Below, one piece after another: positions 1 to 8,322 of a stretch of DNA of 64,000 nt (position 1 is its first letter; the number at the start of each line of letters is the position of its first letter). Source of the DNA: Halolamina sediminis (GTDB taxonomy: Archaea > Halobacteriota > Halobacteria > Halobacteriales > Haloferacaceae). The notes below the pieces were generated by a model. The model was not told where the DNA came from, searched no databases, and saw only the letters and a list, made by a program, of their open reading frames with translations. The stretch spans positions 434,001 through 498,000 of the forward strand of contig NZ_CVUA01000001.1 in the NCBI RefSeq assembly GCF_001282785.1, given 5' to 3'. Both the position numbers and the translations under genes were made by a program.

Positions 1-758
1 ACGCCCAGCCGCAGCCCCGACGGGGTCCGGTCGAGATCATCGACGAAGGAGAGCCGGGAGGGCGCGGTCAGCGATTCGGGGTGTGTCGCTTCGCGGCCGG
101 CGATCGCTTCCAGTACCTGCGCCGCGGTGGCGACCCCGTCGGCGAGCACGCCGACGTGGTCGTTCGACGGCGAGAGCGGCACGACGCCCTCGGTCGGGAC
201 CATCCCGTAGGTGGGCTTGTAGCCGACGACGCCACAGAACGAGGCGGGGATGCGGACGCTGCCGGCGGTGTCGGTGCCCAGCGCAGCGTCGACCTCGCCG
301 CCCGCGACTGCCGCGGCGCTGCCCGCCGAGGAGCCGCCGGGGACGTGCCCCTCGACCGCGGGGTTCTCCGTCCGGCCGCGCGCGCTTAGTTCCCCGGTCG
401 TCCCGAACGCGAACGGATCCATGTCCGTGGTGCCGACGATCGACCCGCCCGCCGCCCGGAGCCGTTCGACCGCGACGGCGTCGATATCGGGCGTCCACTC
501 GAAGCAGTCGGTACCACAGGTCGTCGTCACGCCGCCGACGGCGATGTTCTCCTTCACCGCGAGATCGAACTCGGCGAGCGATCCCGACAGCGGCGCGTCG
601 GCGATGAACGTCTCCGCGAAGGCGTCGTAGGGGTCCGCCCGATCCTGTGGATACGGCGGATCGAACGCGCCGGCGACGCTGTCGGCCGGCAGCGACCGGA
701 CCCGCTCGAGGTAGTCGTCGACCCAAGCCTCGACTCGTGGCGGGTCGGCGTTCTCCAT
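1..758 (-). CDS. amidase signature family hydrolase (3' end outside window)
   Basis: The frame opens at an ATG at 758 and stays open to the left edge, so the C-terminal half is missing. The translation carries the amidase-signature hallmarks: a lysine near residue 69 (LAVKEN), the GGSSAGSAAA loop near 141-150 and DTAGSVRIPA near 163-172. These supply the Lys / cis-Ser / Ser triad of the family, which hydrolyses carboxamides. The glutamine amidotransferase subunit GatA has the same fold, but no gatB or gatC is adjacent, so a stand-alone amidase is more likely. The substrate cannot be read from the sequence. It follows the TetR gene on the same strand after about 100 bases and could share its transcript. 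Confidence 0.9.
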   Translation of the reverse strand, partial: MENADPPRVEAWVDDYLERVRSLPADSVAGAFDPPYPQDRADPYDAFAETFIADAPLSGSLAEFDLAVKENIAVGGVTTTCGTDCFEWTPDIDAVAVERLRAAGGSIVGTTDMDPFAFGTTGELSARGRTENPAVEGHVPGGSSAGSAAAVAGGEVDAALGTDTAGSVRIPASFCGVVGYKPTYGMVPTEGVVPLSPSNDHVGVLADGVATAAQVLEAIAGREATHPESLTAPSRLSFVDDLDRTPSGLRLG

Positions 759-861
759 GTCCGGCCGTTTTCGCCGTACGCATAAGGGCTGTTTGGCCGC
801 TACATTCCTCGCCCCGGGCGGTCCCCGCCCTTGAGGGAGGGGTTCCCGACCGCGACCGACC

Positions 862-1476
862 CTACTCCTCGACGATCAGTGAGTCGATGACGAACTCGTC
901 GATGGCCTGTAGCGCCTGCTCCGGCGCGTCGTCGTGGCCAAGCGAGAGCTTCCGTTCCCGGGCCGCGTGGATCACGTCGGTGATGAGTTGGCCCGTGCGC
1001 TCGGGGTCGGTGTTCCGGAACTCCCCCTGCTCGATCCCCTCGGTCACGACCTGCGTGATGCCGCCCCGGAGGCGTCGGTGGTGTTCGTCGAATATCTTCC
1101 GGTGGCGCTCGTCGTTCTGTGCGTGGGTGAACAGCTCGTGGTACACTTTCATCCGCTCCCAGTGGTCGAACTCCTCGAATCCCGGCCCGAACAGACACTG
1201 CCGGACGCGGAGATCCAACTCCTCGCGGGGCGGGACGTCCCGGTCGACCTCGACGCTACCCTCGTACTGTTCGATGATGTACTCGAGGAAGTTCGCCAGC
1301 AGGTCGTACTTCCCGTCGTAGTGGTAGTGGATGATCTGGCGGGTCTTCTCCATCTCCTCGCCGATGTCCCGCATTCGGAGGTCGGCGTAGCCGTGCTCGC
1401 TGACGGCTCGGAACGTCGCCTCCATGATCTCGGTCCGGGTTTCCTCGGGGACTCGATCCTCCCCCAGCTCGCTCAT
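862..1476 (-). CDS. TetR/AcrR family transcriptional regulator
   Basis: This 204-residue protein has an N-terminal helix-turn-helix (about residues 15-62, ending HYHYDGKYDLL) typical of TetR repressors, followed by an all-helical ligand-binding domain. Its ATG lies directly against a palindrome (1479-1507) that also contains the likely TATA box, which suggests autorepression. The amidase gene downstream is on the same strand and may be co-regulated. The ligand is unknown. The acidic N-terminal leader before the HTH is short, and the length is normal for the family. Confidence 0.92.
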   Translation of the reverse strand: MSELGEDRVPEETRTEIMEATFRAVSEHGYADLRMRDIGEEMEKTRQIIHYHYDGKYDLLANFLEYIIEQYEGSVEVDRDVPPREELDLRVRQCLFGPGFEEFDHWERMKVYHELFTHAQNDERHRKIFDEHHRRLRGGITQVVTEGIEQGEFRNTDPERTGQLITDVIHAARERKLSLGHDDAPEQALQAIDEFVIDSLIVEE

Positions 1477-1478
1477 AT

Positions 1479-1507
1479 GCGCTATACCCCGGTGGGCTAT
1501 ATAGCGC
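1479..1507 (-). promoter_or_regulatory. candidate TetR operator and core promoter
   Basis: Perfect 8-base arms GCGCTATA (1479-1486) and TATAGCGC (1500-1507) are separated by 13 bases with a CCCC/GGG core. The right arm includes a TATATAG box 22-27 bases before the TetR start codon. A repressor bound here would cover both TATA box and transcription start. The operator role is inferred from position and symmetry. Confidence 0.65.
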
Positions 1508-1810
1508 TTTTCTCGTTTGGCGCCCCCACCGAGCGACTGAAGCGTCCCGACCCGGCGACAGTCGTTGACTGAACCGCTGACGGTAATTCACACACCCCCG
1601 GGAGCTTTTTGCGTTTTGGGGCGCTCTGCTCGGCCGTGTTCCCCACTCGTCGCCGCGGTATGCGTGCGCCGTAGCGACGGGTGGAGCCTTCTCGGCGCCG
1701 GCGCGGGGTAGGACACGCGGCGGCGCCGTCCGGTGAACCCCTCGTTCCCGGGCACCGTTCGACCACCGAAACCGGCGGGCTTTAGGCCCGCATCGACAAC
1801 TTCCACCCAG
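1508..1810. other. intergenic region between divergent TetR and metS genes
   Basis: About 300 bases without a gene. Apart from the metS promoter-like palindrome at 1775-1791 and some short T-runs near 1604-1617, I see no RNA gene, repeat or credible reading frame here. Open frames on either strand are arginine/proline-rich and look like shadows. Confidence 0.5.
1775..1791 (+). promoter_or_regulatory. palindromic TATA region of the methionyl-tRNA synthetase gene
   Basis: GCGGGC (1775-1780) and GCCCGC (1786-1791) form a perfect 6-base inverted repeat around TTTAG, centred about 28 bases before the ATG at 1811. The AT-rich centre is the best TATA candidate for this gene. Whether the palindrome binds a regulator is unknown. 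Confidence 0.4.
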
Positions 1811-3889
1811 ATGAGCCACGAGGAGTTCCCGACCGACCGTCCCGCGGTGGTGACGTGTGGACTGCCGTACGCAAACGGCGACCTCCACATCGGTCACCTC
1901 CGGGGGTACACCGCGGCGGACGCGCTGCATCGCTCGATCGAGAAGCTCGGCCAGCAGTCGGCGTACGTCTGCGGCTCGGACATGCACGGCACCCCCATCG
2001 CGGTCAACGCCGCCGAGGAGGGCGTCTCCCCCGAGGAGTTCGCGATGGGCTACCACGAGAAGTACGCCGAGACGTTCCCGAAGTTCAACGTCGAGTTCGA
2101 CAACTACGGCCACACCCACGACGAGACGAACACCGACATCACCCGGGAGTTCGTCGAGGAGCTCGAAGCAGCGGGCTACGTCTACGAGGACCAGATCATG
2201 GTCGCGTGGGACCCCGAACAGGACCAGCCGCTGCCCGACCGCTACGTCGAGGGGACCTGCCCGTACTGCGGTGAGCAGGCCCGCGGCGACGAGTGTGACG
2301 AGGGCTGTGGCCGCCACCTCGAACCCGGCGAGATCGAGAACCCCGTCTCGACGCTGACGGGTAACGCCGCGGAGTACCGCGAGCGCGAGCACAAGTACTT
2401 CGCCGTCTCCGAGCTCGCCGACTACCTCTCCGAGTTCCTCGACCGCCTCGAAGGGACGTCCAACGCCCAGAACCAGCCCCGCGAGTGGATCGAGGAGGGG
2501 CTACAGGACTGGTGTATCACCCGAGACATGGACTGGGGGATCGACTACCCCGGGGAGGACGACCTCGTGCTGTACGTCTGGGTCGACGCCCCGATCGAGT
2601 ACGTCTCCTCCACGAAGCAGTACTCCGAGCGCGTCGGCGCCGACGAGTACGACTGGGAGGAGGTCTGGGGCCGCGACGGCGGCGACGGCGGCGAGATCGT
2701 CCACGTGATCGGCCGCGACATCATCCAGCACCACACGATTTTCTGGCCGGCGATGCTCCACGCGACGGACCACGCCGAACCGCGCGCGGTCTGTGCGACG
2801 GGCTTCGTCACCATCGACGGCAAGGGGCTCTCGACCAGCCGGAACCGCGCGATCTGGGCGGATGAGTACTTAGACGAGGGGTTCCACCCGGGCCTGCTGC
2901 GCTACTACCTCACCACGATGGGCGGGTTCCAGCAGGACCTCGACTTCACCTGGGAGCGCTTCCAGGAGCGCGTCAACGGCGAGCTCGTCGGGACGGTCGG
3001 CAACTTCGTCTACCGCTCGATGCTGTTCGCCGCGCGGAACTTCGACGGCACGCCCGACGCCGACGTGAGCGACGACGTGCGGGCGGAGATCGACGAGGCC
3101 GTCGACGCCTTCGAGCGTGCCGTGAAGAACTACGACGTGCGCAACGCCGGCGACGCCGCGGTCGAACTCGCGCAGTTCGGCAACGAGTACATCCAGCAGC
3201 ACGAGCCGTGGCAACTCGAGGACGGCAGCGACGAGCAGGCACAGGTCATCCGTGACTGTCTGCAGGTCGCGACCGCTGTCGCCGTGCTGCTCGAACCGAT
3301 CTGCCCCGAGAAGGCCGAGACGGTCTGGGCGCAGCTGAACGTCGACGCCGACGTCCACGCCGCCGAGACCGACGCGGTGGACGCCGAGCCGGGCGCGTTC
3401 GACGAGCCCGACGAGCTGTTCGAGAAGATCGAGGACGACCGCGTCGACGAACTCGACGCGGCGCTCGCGGAGAAAATCGAGGCCGCGACCGCGGACGACG
3501 AAGACGAGAACGAGGACGACGAACCCGAGGACACCGAGATGACCGACACCGAGCTCGAACCCCTGATCGACGAGCGTATCGACTTCGACAGCTTCGAAGG
3601 ACTGGACATCCGCGTCGGCCGCATCGAATCGGCCGAGGGAATCGAGGGTGCGGACAAGCTGATGCGGCTGGAGGTCGACATCGGTGTCGAGACCCGCCAG
3701 ATCGTCGCCGGGCTGAAGCAGCTCCACGACGCCGACGAGCTCGAGGGCGAGTCGGTGATCGTGCTCGCGAACTTGGAGCAGGCGGAGCTGTTCGGCGTCG
3801 AGTCCAACGGGATGGTGCTGGCCGCCGGCGAAGAGGCCGACCTGCTGACGACGAAAGAAGGCTCCGAGCCCGGGACGAAGGTCCGGTGA
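1811..3889 (+). CDS. metS: methionyl-tRNA synthetase with C-terminal tRNA-binding domain
   Basis: This 692-residue class I synthetase charges tRNA-Met in the cytoplasm. It shows the HIGH motif (residues 26-29), a zinc knuckle (CPYC...C...C around residue 150), a KMSKS-type loop KGLSTSR near residue 337 and an anticodon-binding helical domain. A very acidic linker (about 545-580) leads to a C-terminal EMAP-II/Trbp111-like OB domain (from about 592, DIRVGRIE), which binds tRNA and can dimerise. I chose the ATG at 1811 because the synthetase fold starts there and the upstream in-frame extension is arginine/proline-rich. A 38-bp tandem repeat starts within its last codons. Confidence 0.97.
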   Translation: MSHEEFPTDRPAVVTCGLPYANGDLHIGHLRGYTAADALHRSIEKLGQQSAYVCGSDMHGTPIAVNAAEEGVSPEEFAMGYHEKYAETFPKFNVEFDNYGHTHDETNTDITREFVEELEAAGYVYEDQIMVAWDPEQDQPLPDRYVEGTCPYCGEQARGDECDEGCGRHLEPGEIENPVSTLTGNAAEYREREHKYFAVSELADYLSEFLDRLEGTSNAQNQPREWIEEGLQDWCITRDMDWGIDYPGEDDLVLYVWVDAPIEYVSSTKQYSERVGADEYDWEEVWGRDGGDGGEIVHVIGRDIIQHHTIFWPAMLHATDHAEPRAVCATGFVTIDGKGLSTSRNRAIWADEYLDEGFHPGLLRYYLTTMGGFQQDLDFTWERFQERVNGELVGTVGNFVYRSMLFAARNFDGTPDADVSDDVRAEIDEAVDAFERAVKNYDVRNAGDAAVELAQFGNEYIQQHEPWQLEDGSDEQAQVIRDCLQVATAVAVLLEPICPEKAETVWAQLNVDADVHAAETDAVDAEPGAFDEPDELFEKIEDDRVDELDAALAEKIEAATADDEDENEDDEPEDTEMTDTELEPLIDERIDFDSFEGLDIRVGRIESAEGIEGADKLMRLEVDIGVETRQIVAGLKQLHDADELEGESVIVLANLEQAELFGVESNGMVLAAGEEADLLTTKEGSEPGTKVR

Positions 3890-3966
3890 CAGTGATGGTC
3901 GACCGTCACGTGCCGAAAGTGCGGTGACAGTGATGGTCGACCGTCCCGTGCCGAAGGTGCGGTAAC
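3884..3966 (+). repeat. 38-bp tandem duplication over the metS stop codon
   Basis: Two 38-bp units (3884-3921 and 3922-3959) differ at only two positions, and the start of a third follows (3960-3966). The first unit includes the metS TGA. Each copy repeats a GAAGGT/GAAAGT-gCGGTGAC segment resembling the end of the metS frame, so the array probably grew by duplication of the gene's 3' end. Confidence 0.85.
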
Positions 3967-4016
3967 GGCGACGAGTAGCGGCCCAATCAACCCGATCTTC
4001 TCTGACACGAAACCGG

Positions 4017-4025
4017 GGTTTATGC
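4017..4025 (+). promoter_or_regulatory. TATA-like box of the P450 gene
   Basis: The AT-rich GGTTTATGC lies about 26-30 bases before the ATG at 4049, the spacing expected for a leaderless haloarchaeal transcript. Assignment is by position and composition only. Confidence 0.5.
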
Positions 4026-4048
4026 CCGATTAGCACGTACGACAAACA

Positions 4049-5392
4049 ATGTCGCGAACCCCGCCCGGTCCCAAGGGCCAGCCCGTGTTCGGGAGCAGTC
4101 ACCAGTACGCCCGCGACCCGTTCCGGTTCGTCACGGGGCTCGAACAGGCATACGGTGGCGTGAGCCGGTTCGACATGGGGCCGCTCGACACGTACGTGGT
4201 CACCGACCCCACGGCGATCGAGCGGATCCTCGTCTCCGAGGCCGAGCGCTTCGGCAAGCCGGCGTTTCAGGACGACGCGCTCGGCGACCTGTTGGGCGAC
4301 GGGCTCCTCCTCAGCGAGGGCGACACGTGGCGCCAGCAGCGCACGCTGGCCCAGCCGGCGTTCGACATGGCCCGGCTCTCGGGGATTGCCGACCGGATCG
4401 TCGACCACACCGAGTCCCGCCTCGCCGACTGGAACGACGGCGACCGCATCGACGTGGAACAGGAGATGACGACGGTCACCATCGACGTGATCCTCGACCT
4501 GATGATGGGCGTCGAGCTCTCTCGGGACCGGCTGGAGCACGTCCGCGAGCAGCTGGAGCCCCTCGGCATGCGGTTCGAGCCCGACCCCGTCCGGTTCGCG
4601 CTCCCGGAGTGGGTGCCGATGCCGGGCGACGCCGAGTTCGACGCCGCCGTCGCCGAACTGGAGGGCGTCATCGACGACATCGTCGCCCAGCGCCGCGGCG
4701 ACGTCGGCACGGACGACGACCCCGACGCGCCGATGGACTTCCTCTCGGTGCTCATGCGGGCCCGAGCCGACGGCGAACAGACCGACGAACAGCTCCGGGA
4801 CGAGATGATGACGATGCTGCTTGCGGGCCACGACACTACCGCGCTGACGCTGACGTACACGTGGTTCCTGCTGTCGGAACACCCGGAGGTCGAGCGCCGC
4901 CTCCACGAGGAGGTCGACGCCGTCGTCGACGACGGCCGCCCGACGATGGCGGAGATGCGGGAGTTGGAGTACACCGAGTGGGTGATCAAGGAGGCGATGC
5001 GGCTCTACCCGCCGGTGTACACCATCTTCCGGGAGCCCCGGGAGCCGGTCGAGGTCGGCGGCTACACGATCCCCGAGGGCGCGGCGATCATGCTCCCCCA
5101 GTGGGCGGTCCACCGCTCCGACGACCACTGGGAGGACCCGGCGTCGTTCGACCCCGAGCGCTGGCGCCCCGAGCGGGCGACGGAGCGCCCGAGGTTCGCG
5201 TACTTCCCGTTCGGCGGCGGGCCGCGCCACTGTATCGGCAAGCATCTCGCGATGCTGGAGGCCCGCTCCATCGTCGCGACGACGGCCAGCCGCTTCCGTT
5301 TGGCGTACGAGGGCGATACCCCGCTCGAACTCCTGCCGACGCTGACGGCCCACCCCCGGAACGGGATGCCGATGCGCGTCGAGCGCCGCTGA
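4049..5392 (+). CDS. cytochrome P450 monooxygenase
   Basis: This 447-residue protein has all P450 landmarks: the I-helix oxygen-activation motif AGHDTTAL near residue 259, the K-helix ExxR (KEAMRLYP, about 313), and the heme loop FGGGPRHCIG with the thiolate cysteine at residue 395. There is no signal peptide or membrane anchor, so it is a soluble bacterial-type P450 that oxidises an unidentified substrate with O2 and two electrons. The small ferredoxin gene 72 bases downstream on the same strand is the likely electron donor. The motif set resembles CYP families in halophilic archaea and bacteria, but substrate class cannot be stated. Confidence 0.95.
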   Translation: MSRTPPGPKGQPVFGSSHQYARDPFRFVTGLEQAYGGVSRFDMGPLDTYVVTDPTAIERILVSEAERFGKPAFQDDALGDLLGDGLLLSEGDTWRQQRTLAQPAFDMARLSGIADRIVDHTESRLADWNDGDRIDVEQEMTTVTIDVILDLMMGVELSRDRLEHVREQLEPLGMRFEPDPVRFALPEWVPMPGDAEFDAAVAELEGVIDDIVAQRRGDVGTDDDPDAPMDFLSVLMRARADGEQTDEQLRDEMMTMLLAGHDTTALTLTYTWFLLSEHPEVERRLHEEVDAVVDDGRPTMAEMRELEYTEWVIKEAMRLYPPVYTIFREPREPVEVGGYTIPEGAAIMLPQWAVHRSDDHWEDPASFDPERWRPERATERPRFAYFPFGGGPRHCIGKHLAMLEARSIVATTASRFRLAYEGDTPLELLPTLTAHPRNGMPMRVERR

Positions 5393-5464
5393 GGTCCGAC
5401 CCCGCCTCGGGAACGCTTCCGGCGACACCAACCACTTAGCACCCACCCGTACAACCCACCGACT

Positions 5465-5707
5465 ATGCGTATCGAGTACGACCGGGACACCTGTATCGGG
5501 ATGTTCCAGTGTGTCGCCGAGTGGGACGCCTTCGAACGCGACGAGGACGCCGGGAAGGCGGTTCTCGTCGACAGCGAGGAAGCCGAGGACGACCTGTTCG
5601 TCCGCGAGGTGCCCGCGGACGCCGAACTGGACGCGAAGTTCGCCGCGCGGGCCTGCCCCGTCGACGCCATCCGCGTCTACGACGACGACGGCGAGCAGAT
5701 CGTCTGA
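5465..5707 (+). CDS. small three-cysteine ferredoxin, probable P450 redox partner
   Basis: This 80-residue acidic protein contains only three cysteines: Cys10, Cys16 (spacing C-X5-C) and Cys64 followed by proline (RACPVDAI). That pattern is typical of [3Fe-4S] ferredoxins serving cytochromes P450. The canonical central cysteine of a [4Fe-4S] site is replaced (CIGMFQC). It sits directly downstream of the P450 gene, and the two probably form one transcript. A ferredoxin reductase gene is not next to it, so reduction would rely on a reductase encoded elsewhere. Confidence 0.88.
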   Translation: MRIEYDRDTCIGMFQCVAEWDAFERDEDAGKAVLVDSEEAEDDLFVREVPADAELDAKFAARACPVDAIRVYDDDGEQIV

Positions 5708-5785
5708 AACCCCGCCGAACGCCCCCGTTTCAGTTCCACCTCGCTCGCCGAACGCTTATCGGCGAGCGCGCCCCAGTATCGCCAA

Positions 5786-8212
5786 ATGGCGGCCACCGAC
5801 GACGTCGGCCGGATCGACCACCCGCTACTGACACCCGACTTCCTCGAACAGCGGCGCTACCAGCTCGAACTGGCCGGCACCGCGAAGGCGGCCGACACGC
5901 TGGTCTGTCTCCCCACCGGGCTCGGGAAGACCACCGTCTCGCTGCTCGTGACCGCCGAACGGCTGCACGAGGTGGGCGGCAAAGCTCTCATGCTGGCGCC
6001 CACGAAGCCGCTGGTCCAGCAGCACGCCGAGTTCTACCGCGAGGCCCTCCAGATCCCCGAGGAAGAGATCGTCGTGTTCACCGGCGACGTGAGCCCCGAG
6101 GACCGCGCCGAACTCTGGCAGTCCGCCCGGATCGTCATCGCGACGCCGCAGGTCGTCGAGAACGACCTCGTCGGCAACCGCATCTCGCTGTCGGACGTGA
6201 CCCACCTCACGTTCGACGAGTGCCACCGCGCGACCGGCGACTACGCCTACGTCTACATCGCCGAGCGCTACCACGCCGACGCCGAGAACCCGCTCGTGAC
6301 GGGGATGTCGGCCTCCCCCGGCGGCGACGAGGAGGAGATCCTGCAGGTCTGTGAGAACCTCGGGCTGACCGAGGTGGAGGTGATGACCGAGGAGGACGCC
6401 GACGTCGACGAGTTCACCCACGACACCGACGTCCAGTGGGAACGCGTCGAGCTCCCCGACGAGATTCTCGAGATCCGCGAACTGCTGAACGAGGTGATCA
6501 CGGAGCGACTGGAGGACTTGAAGGAGCTCGGCGTCACCAACACCACCCAGCCCGACCTCTCCCAGAAGAAGCTCAACGGGATGCGCGCCGAACTGCAGAA
6601 GCTGATCAACAACGACCAGAGCGAGGGGTACCAAGGGATGAGCACCCACGCGGAGGTGATGAAGCTCCGCCGCGCCGTCGAACTGGTCGAGACCCAGTCC
6701 GTCGAGTCGGTCCGCCGCTACTTCGAGCGCCAGCGCGAGGACGCCCGCTCCTCCGGCGCCTCGAAGGCCAGCCAGCGCATGGTGAGCGACCCCCGCGTGC
6801 GCCGCGCGATGCGGAAAGCCGACACGTACGACGGGCTCCACCCCAAGTTCTCGCAGGCCCGGATCCTGCTCGCCCAGACGCTCGGCATCGGCGACGGCGA
6901 GCGCGTCATCGTGTTCACCGAGTCCCGCGACACCGCCGAGGCGCTGACGTCGTTTCTCGGCGAGAGCTTCGAGACCCGGAAGTTCGTCGGGCAGGGTGAC
7001 AAGGAGGGGTCGGACGGGATGACCCAGAAACAGCAGCAGGAGCGGCTCGATCAGTTCCGCAACGGCGAGTTCGAGGTGCTGGTCTCCACCTCCGTCGCCG
7101 AGGAGGGACTCGACGTGCCCGAGGTCGACCTCGTGCTGTTCTACGAGCCGGTCCCGACCGCGATCCGCTCCATCCAGCGCAAGGGTCGAACCGGGCGACA
7201 GGCCGAGGGGAAGGTGGTCGTTCTGCTGGCGGAGGACACTCGGGACGAGGCGTTCTTCTGGATCGCTCGCCGGCGCGAGCAGGAGATGGAGGACGAGCTC
7301 CGGAAGCTGAAAGGCGTCGCCGACGAGGTCGAGGAGGAGCTCGACGACGCCCAGCAGGCGCTTTCGGAGTTCGATGGGGCGTCGGCGAGCAGCGAGGAGG
7401 ACGACGACTCGCGGGAAGAACGACTGGATCCCGGACTCGACGATTTCGCTGCGGGCGACGAAGGGAGTGAATCGACCGACGACGCCGAGGATGACGCCAC
7501 CGAGGGCGTCGTCGCGATCGCCGACTCCGACCCCGAGGAGGAGGAGATCGAGATCGTCGTCGACCAGCGCGAGCTCGACTCGCCGATCGCGAGGGAGCTC
7601 TCTCGCCGGGAGGGCGTTCGAACGCGCCTCGAGACGCTGGAGGTCGGCGACTACGTGCTCTCGGACCGGGTCGCCGTCGAGCGCAAGTCGGTCGCGGACT
7701 TCCTCGACACGCTGACCGGTGGCGACCGGTCGATGTTCGAGCAGGTGGGTGACCTCTCGCGGGCGTACGCCCGGCCAGTGGTGATTCTCGAAGGCGAGGA
7801 CCTCTACGGCGAGCGCAACGTCCACCCCAACGCGATCAGGGGGGCGCTCTCCTCGCTGGCGATCGACTTCGACGCGAGCGTGCTCCGCACCGAGGACGAG
7901 GACGACACCGCCGACCTGCTCGAAGTGGTCGCCGGCCGCGAGCAGGAGGAGAGCGATCGCACGGTGTCGGTCCACGGCGAGAAGTCGGGGAAGACGCTGG
8001 CCGAACAGCAGGAGTACGTCGTCGGCAGCGTCGCCGACATCGGCCCCGTGACCGCGCGCGCGCTGCTCGAGCAGTTCAAAACGGTCGAGGCGGTGATGAC
8101 TGCGAAGAAGGCGGACCTGCTGGAGGTCGACGGGATCGGCGAGGTGACCGCCGACCGACTGCGGGAGGTCGTCGGGAGCGAGTACACCGGCGACGTTGAC
8201 GAGAATCTTTGA
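5786..8212 (+). CDS. hef: Hef helicase-nuclease (FANCM/XPF-like)
   Basis: This 808-residue protein joins an SF2 helicase and an XPF-type nuclease. The P-loop PTGLGKTT is at residues 43-50, the DECH box at 144-147, and motif VI GRTGRQ follows in the second RecA domain. After an acidic linker the nuclease begins near residue 588 (VDQREL) with the ERKS catalytic signature near 631-634. Tandem helix-hairpin-helix motifs occupy the C terminus (DIGPVTARALLEQF, VDGIGEVTADRLREV). Archaeal Hef processes stalled forks and branched DNA. The full complement of motifs indicates an active enzyme. It is separated from the upstream ferredoxin by about 80 bases and has its own start context. Confidence 0.97.
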   Translation: MAATDDVGRIDHPLLTPDFLEQRRYQLELAGTAKAADTLVCLPTGLGKTTVSLLVTAERLHEVGGKALMLAPTKPLVQQHAEFYREALQIPEEEIVVFTGDVSPEDRAELWQSARIVIATPQVVENDLVGNRISLSDVTHLTFDECHRATGDYAYVYIAERYHADAENPLVTGMSASPGGDEEEILQVCENLGLTEVEVMTEEDADVDEFTHDTDVQWERVELPDEILEIRELLNEVITERLEDLKELGVTNTTQPDLSQKKLNGMRAELQKLINNDQSEGYQGMSTHAEVMKLRRAVELVETQSVESVRRYFERQREDARSSGASKASQRMVSDPRVRRAMRKADTYDGLHPKFSQARILLAQTLGIGDGERVIVFTESRDTAEALTSFLGESFETRKFVGQGDKEGSDGMTQKQQQERLDQFRNGEFEVLVSTSVAEEGLDVPEVDLVLFYEPVPTAIRSIQRKGRTGRQAEGKVVVLLAEDTRDEAFFWIARRREQEMEDELRKLKGVADEVEEELDDAQQALSEFDGASASSEEDDDSREERLDPGLDDFAAGDEGSESTDDAEDDATEGVVAIADSDPEEEEIEIVVDQRELDSPIARELSRREGVRTRLETLEVGDYVLSDRVAVERKSVADFLDTLTGGDRSMFEQVGDLSRAYARPVVILEGEDLYGERNVHPNAIRGALSSLAIDFDASVLRTEDEDDTADLLEVVAGREQEESDRTVSVHGEKSGKTLAEQQEYVVGSVADIGPVTARALLEQFKTVEAVMTAKKADLLEVDGIGEVTADRLREVVGSEYTGDVDENL

Positions 8213-8225
8213 TCCTCGTCCGCCA

Positions 8226-8286
8226 ACCAGAACGCGAAGCGTTCTGGTGACGGCTCGTGATCTGCTGGGACCTCCGTGTCCCAGCA
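8226..8286. terminator. two perfect hairpins between convergent genes
   Basis: The gap between hef and the converging p27-like gene contains two strong stems. ACCAGAACGC (8226-8235) pairs with GCGTTCTGGT (8239-8248) around a GAA loop. TGCTGGGAC (8263-8271) pairs with GTCCCAGCA (8278-8286) around a six-base loop. Neither is followed by a long T-run, so a role in termination or 3'-end protection for both converging transcripts is an inference. Confidence 0.5.
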
Positions 8287-8322
8287 TCGGAACCCATGCC
8301 GTCGCCGTGTCACACCGAATAC

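Noticed and set aside
1479-1507. Transcription terminator reading for the palindrome
   Set aside because: It lies upstream of the TetR start and contains a TATA box, not downstream of a gene.
3884-3966. CRISPR-like array
   Set aside because: Only two full copies of a 38-base unit, contiguous without spacers, covering a stop codon; not a CRISPR.
2870-5446. Long antisense open frame opposite metS and the P450 gene
   Set aside because: Arginine/valine/leucine-rich composition typical of high-GC antisense shadows; the plus-strand genes have full family motifs.
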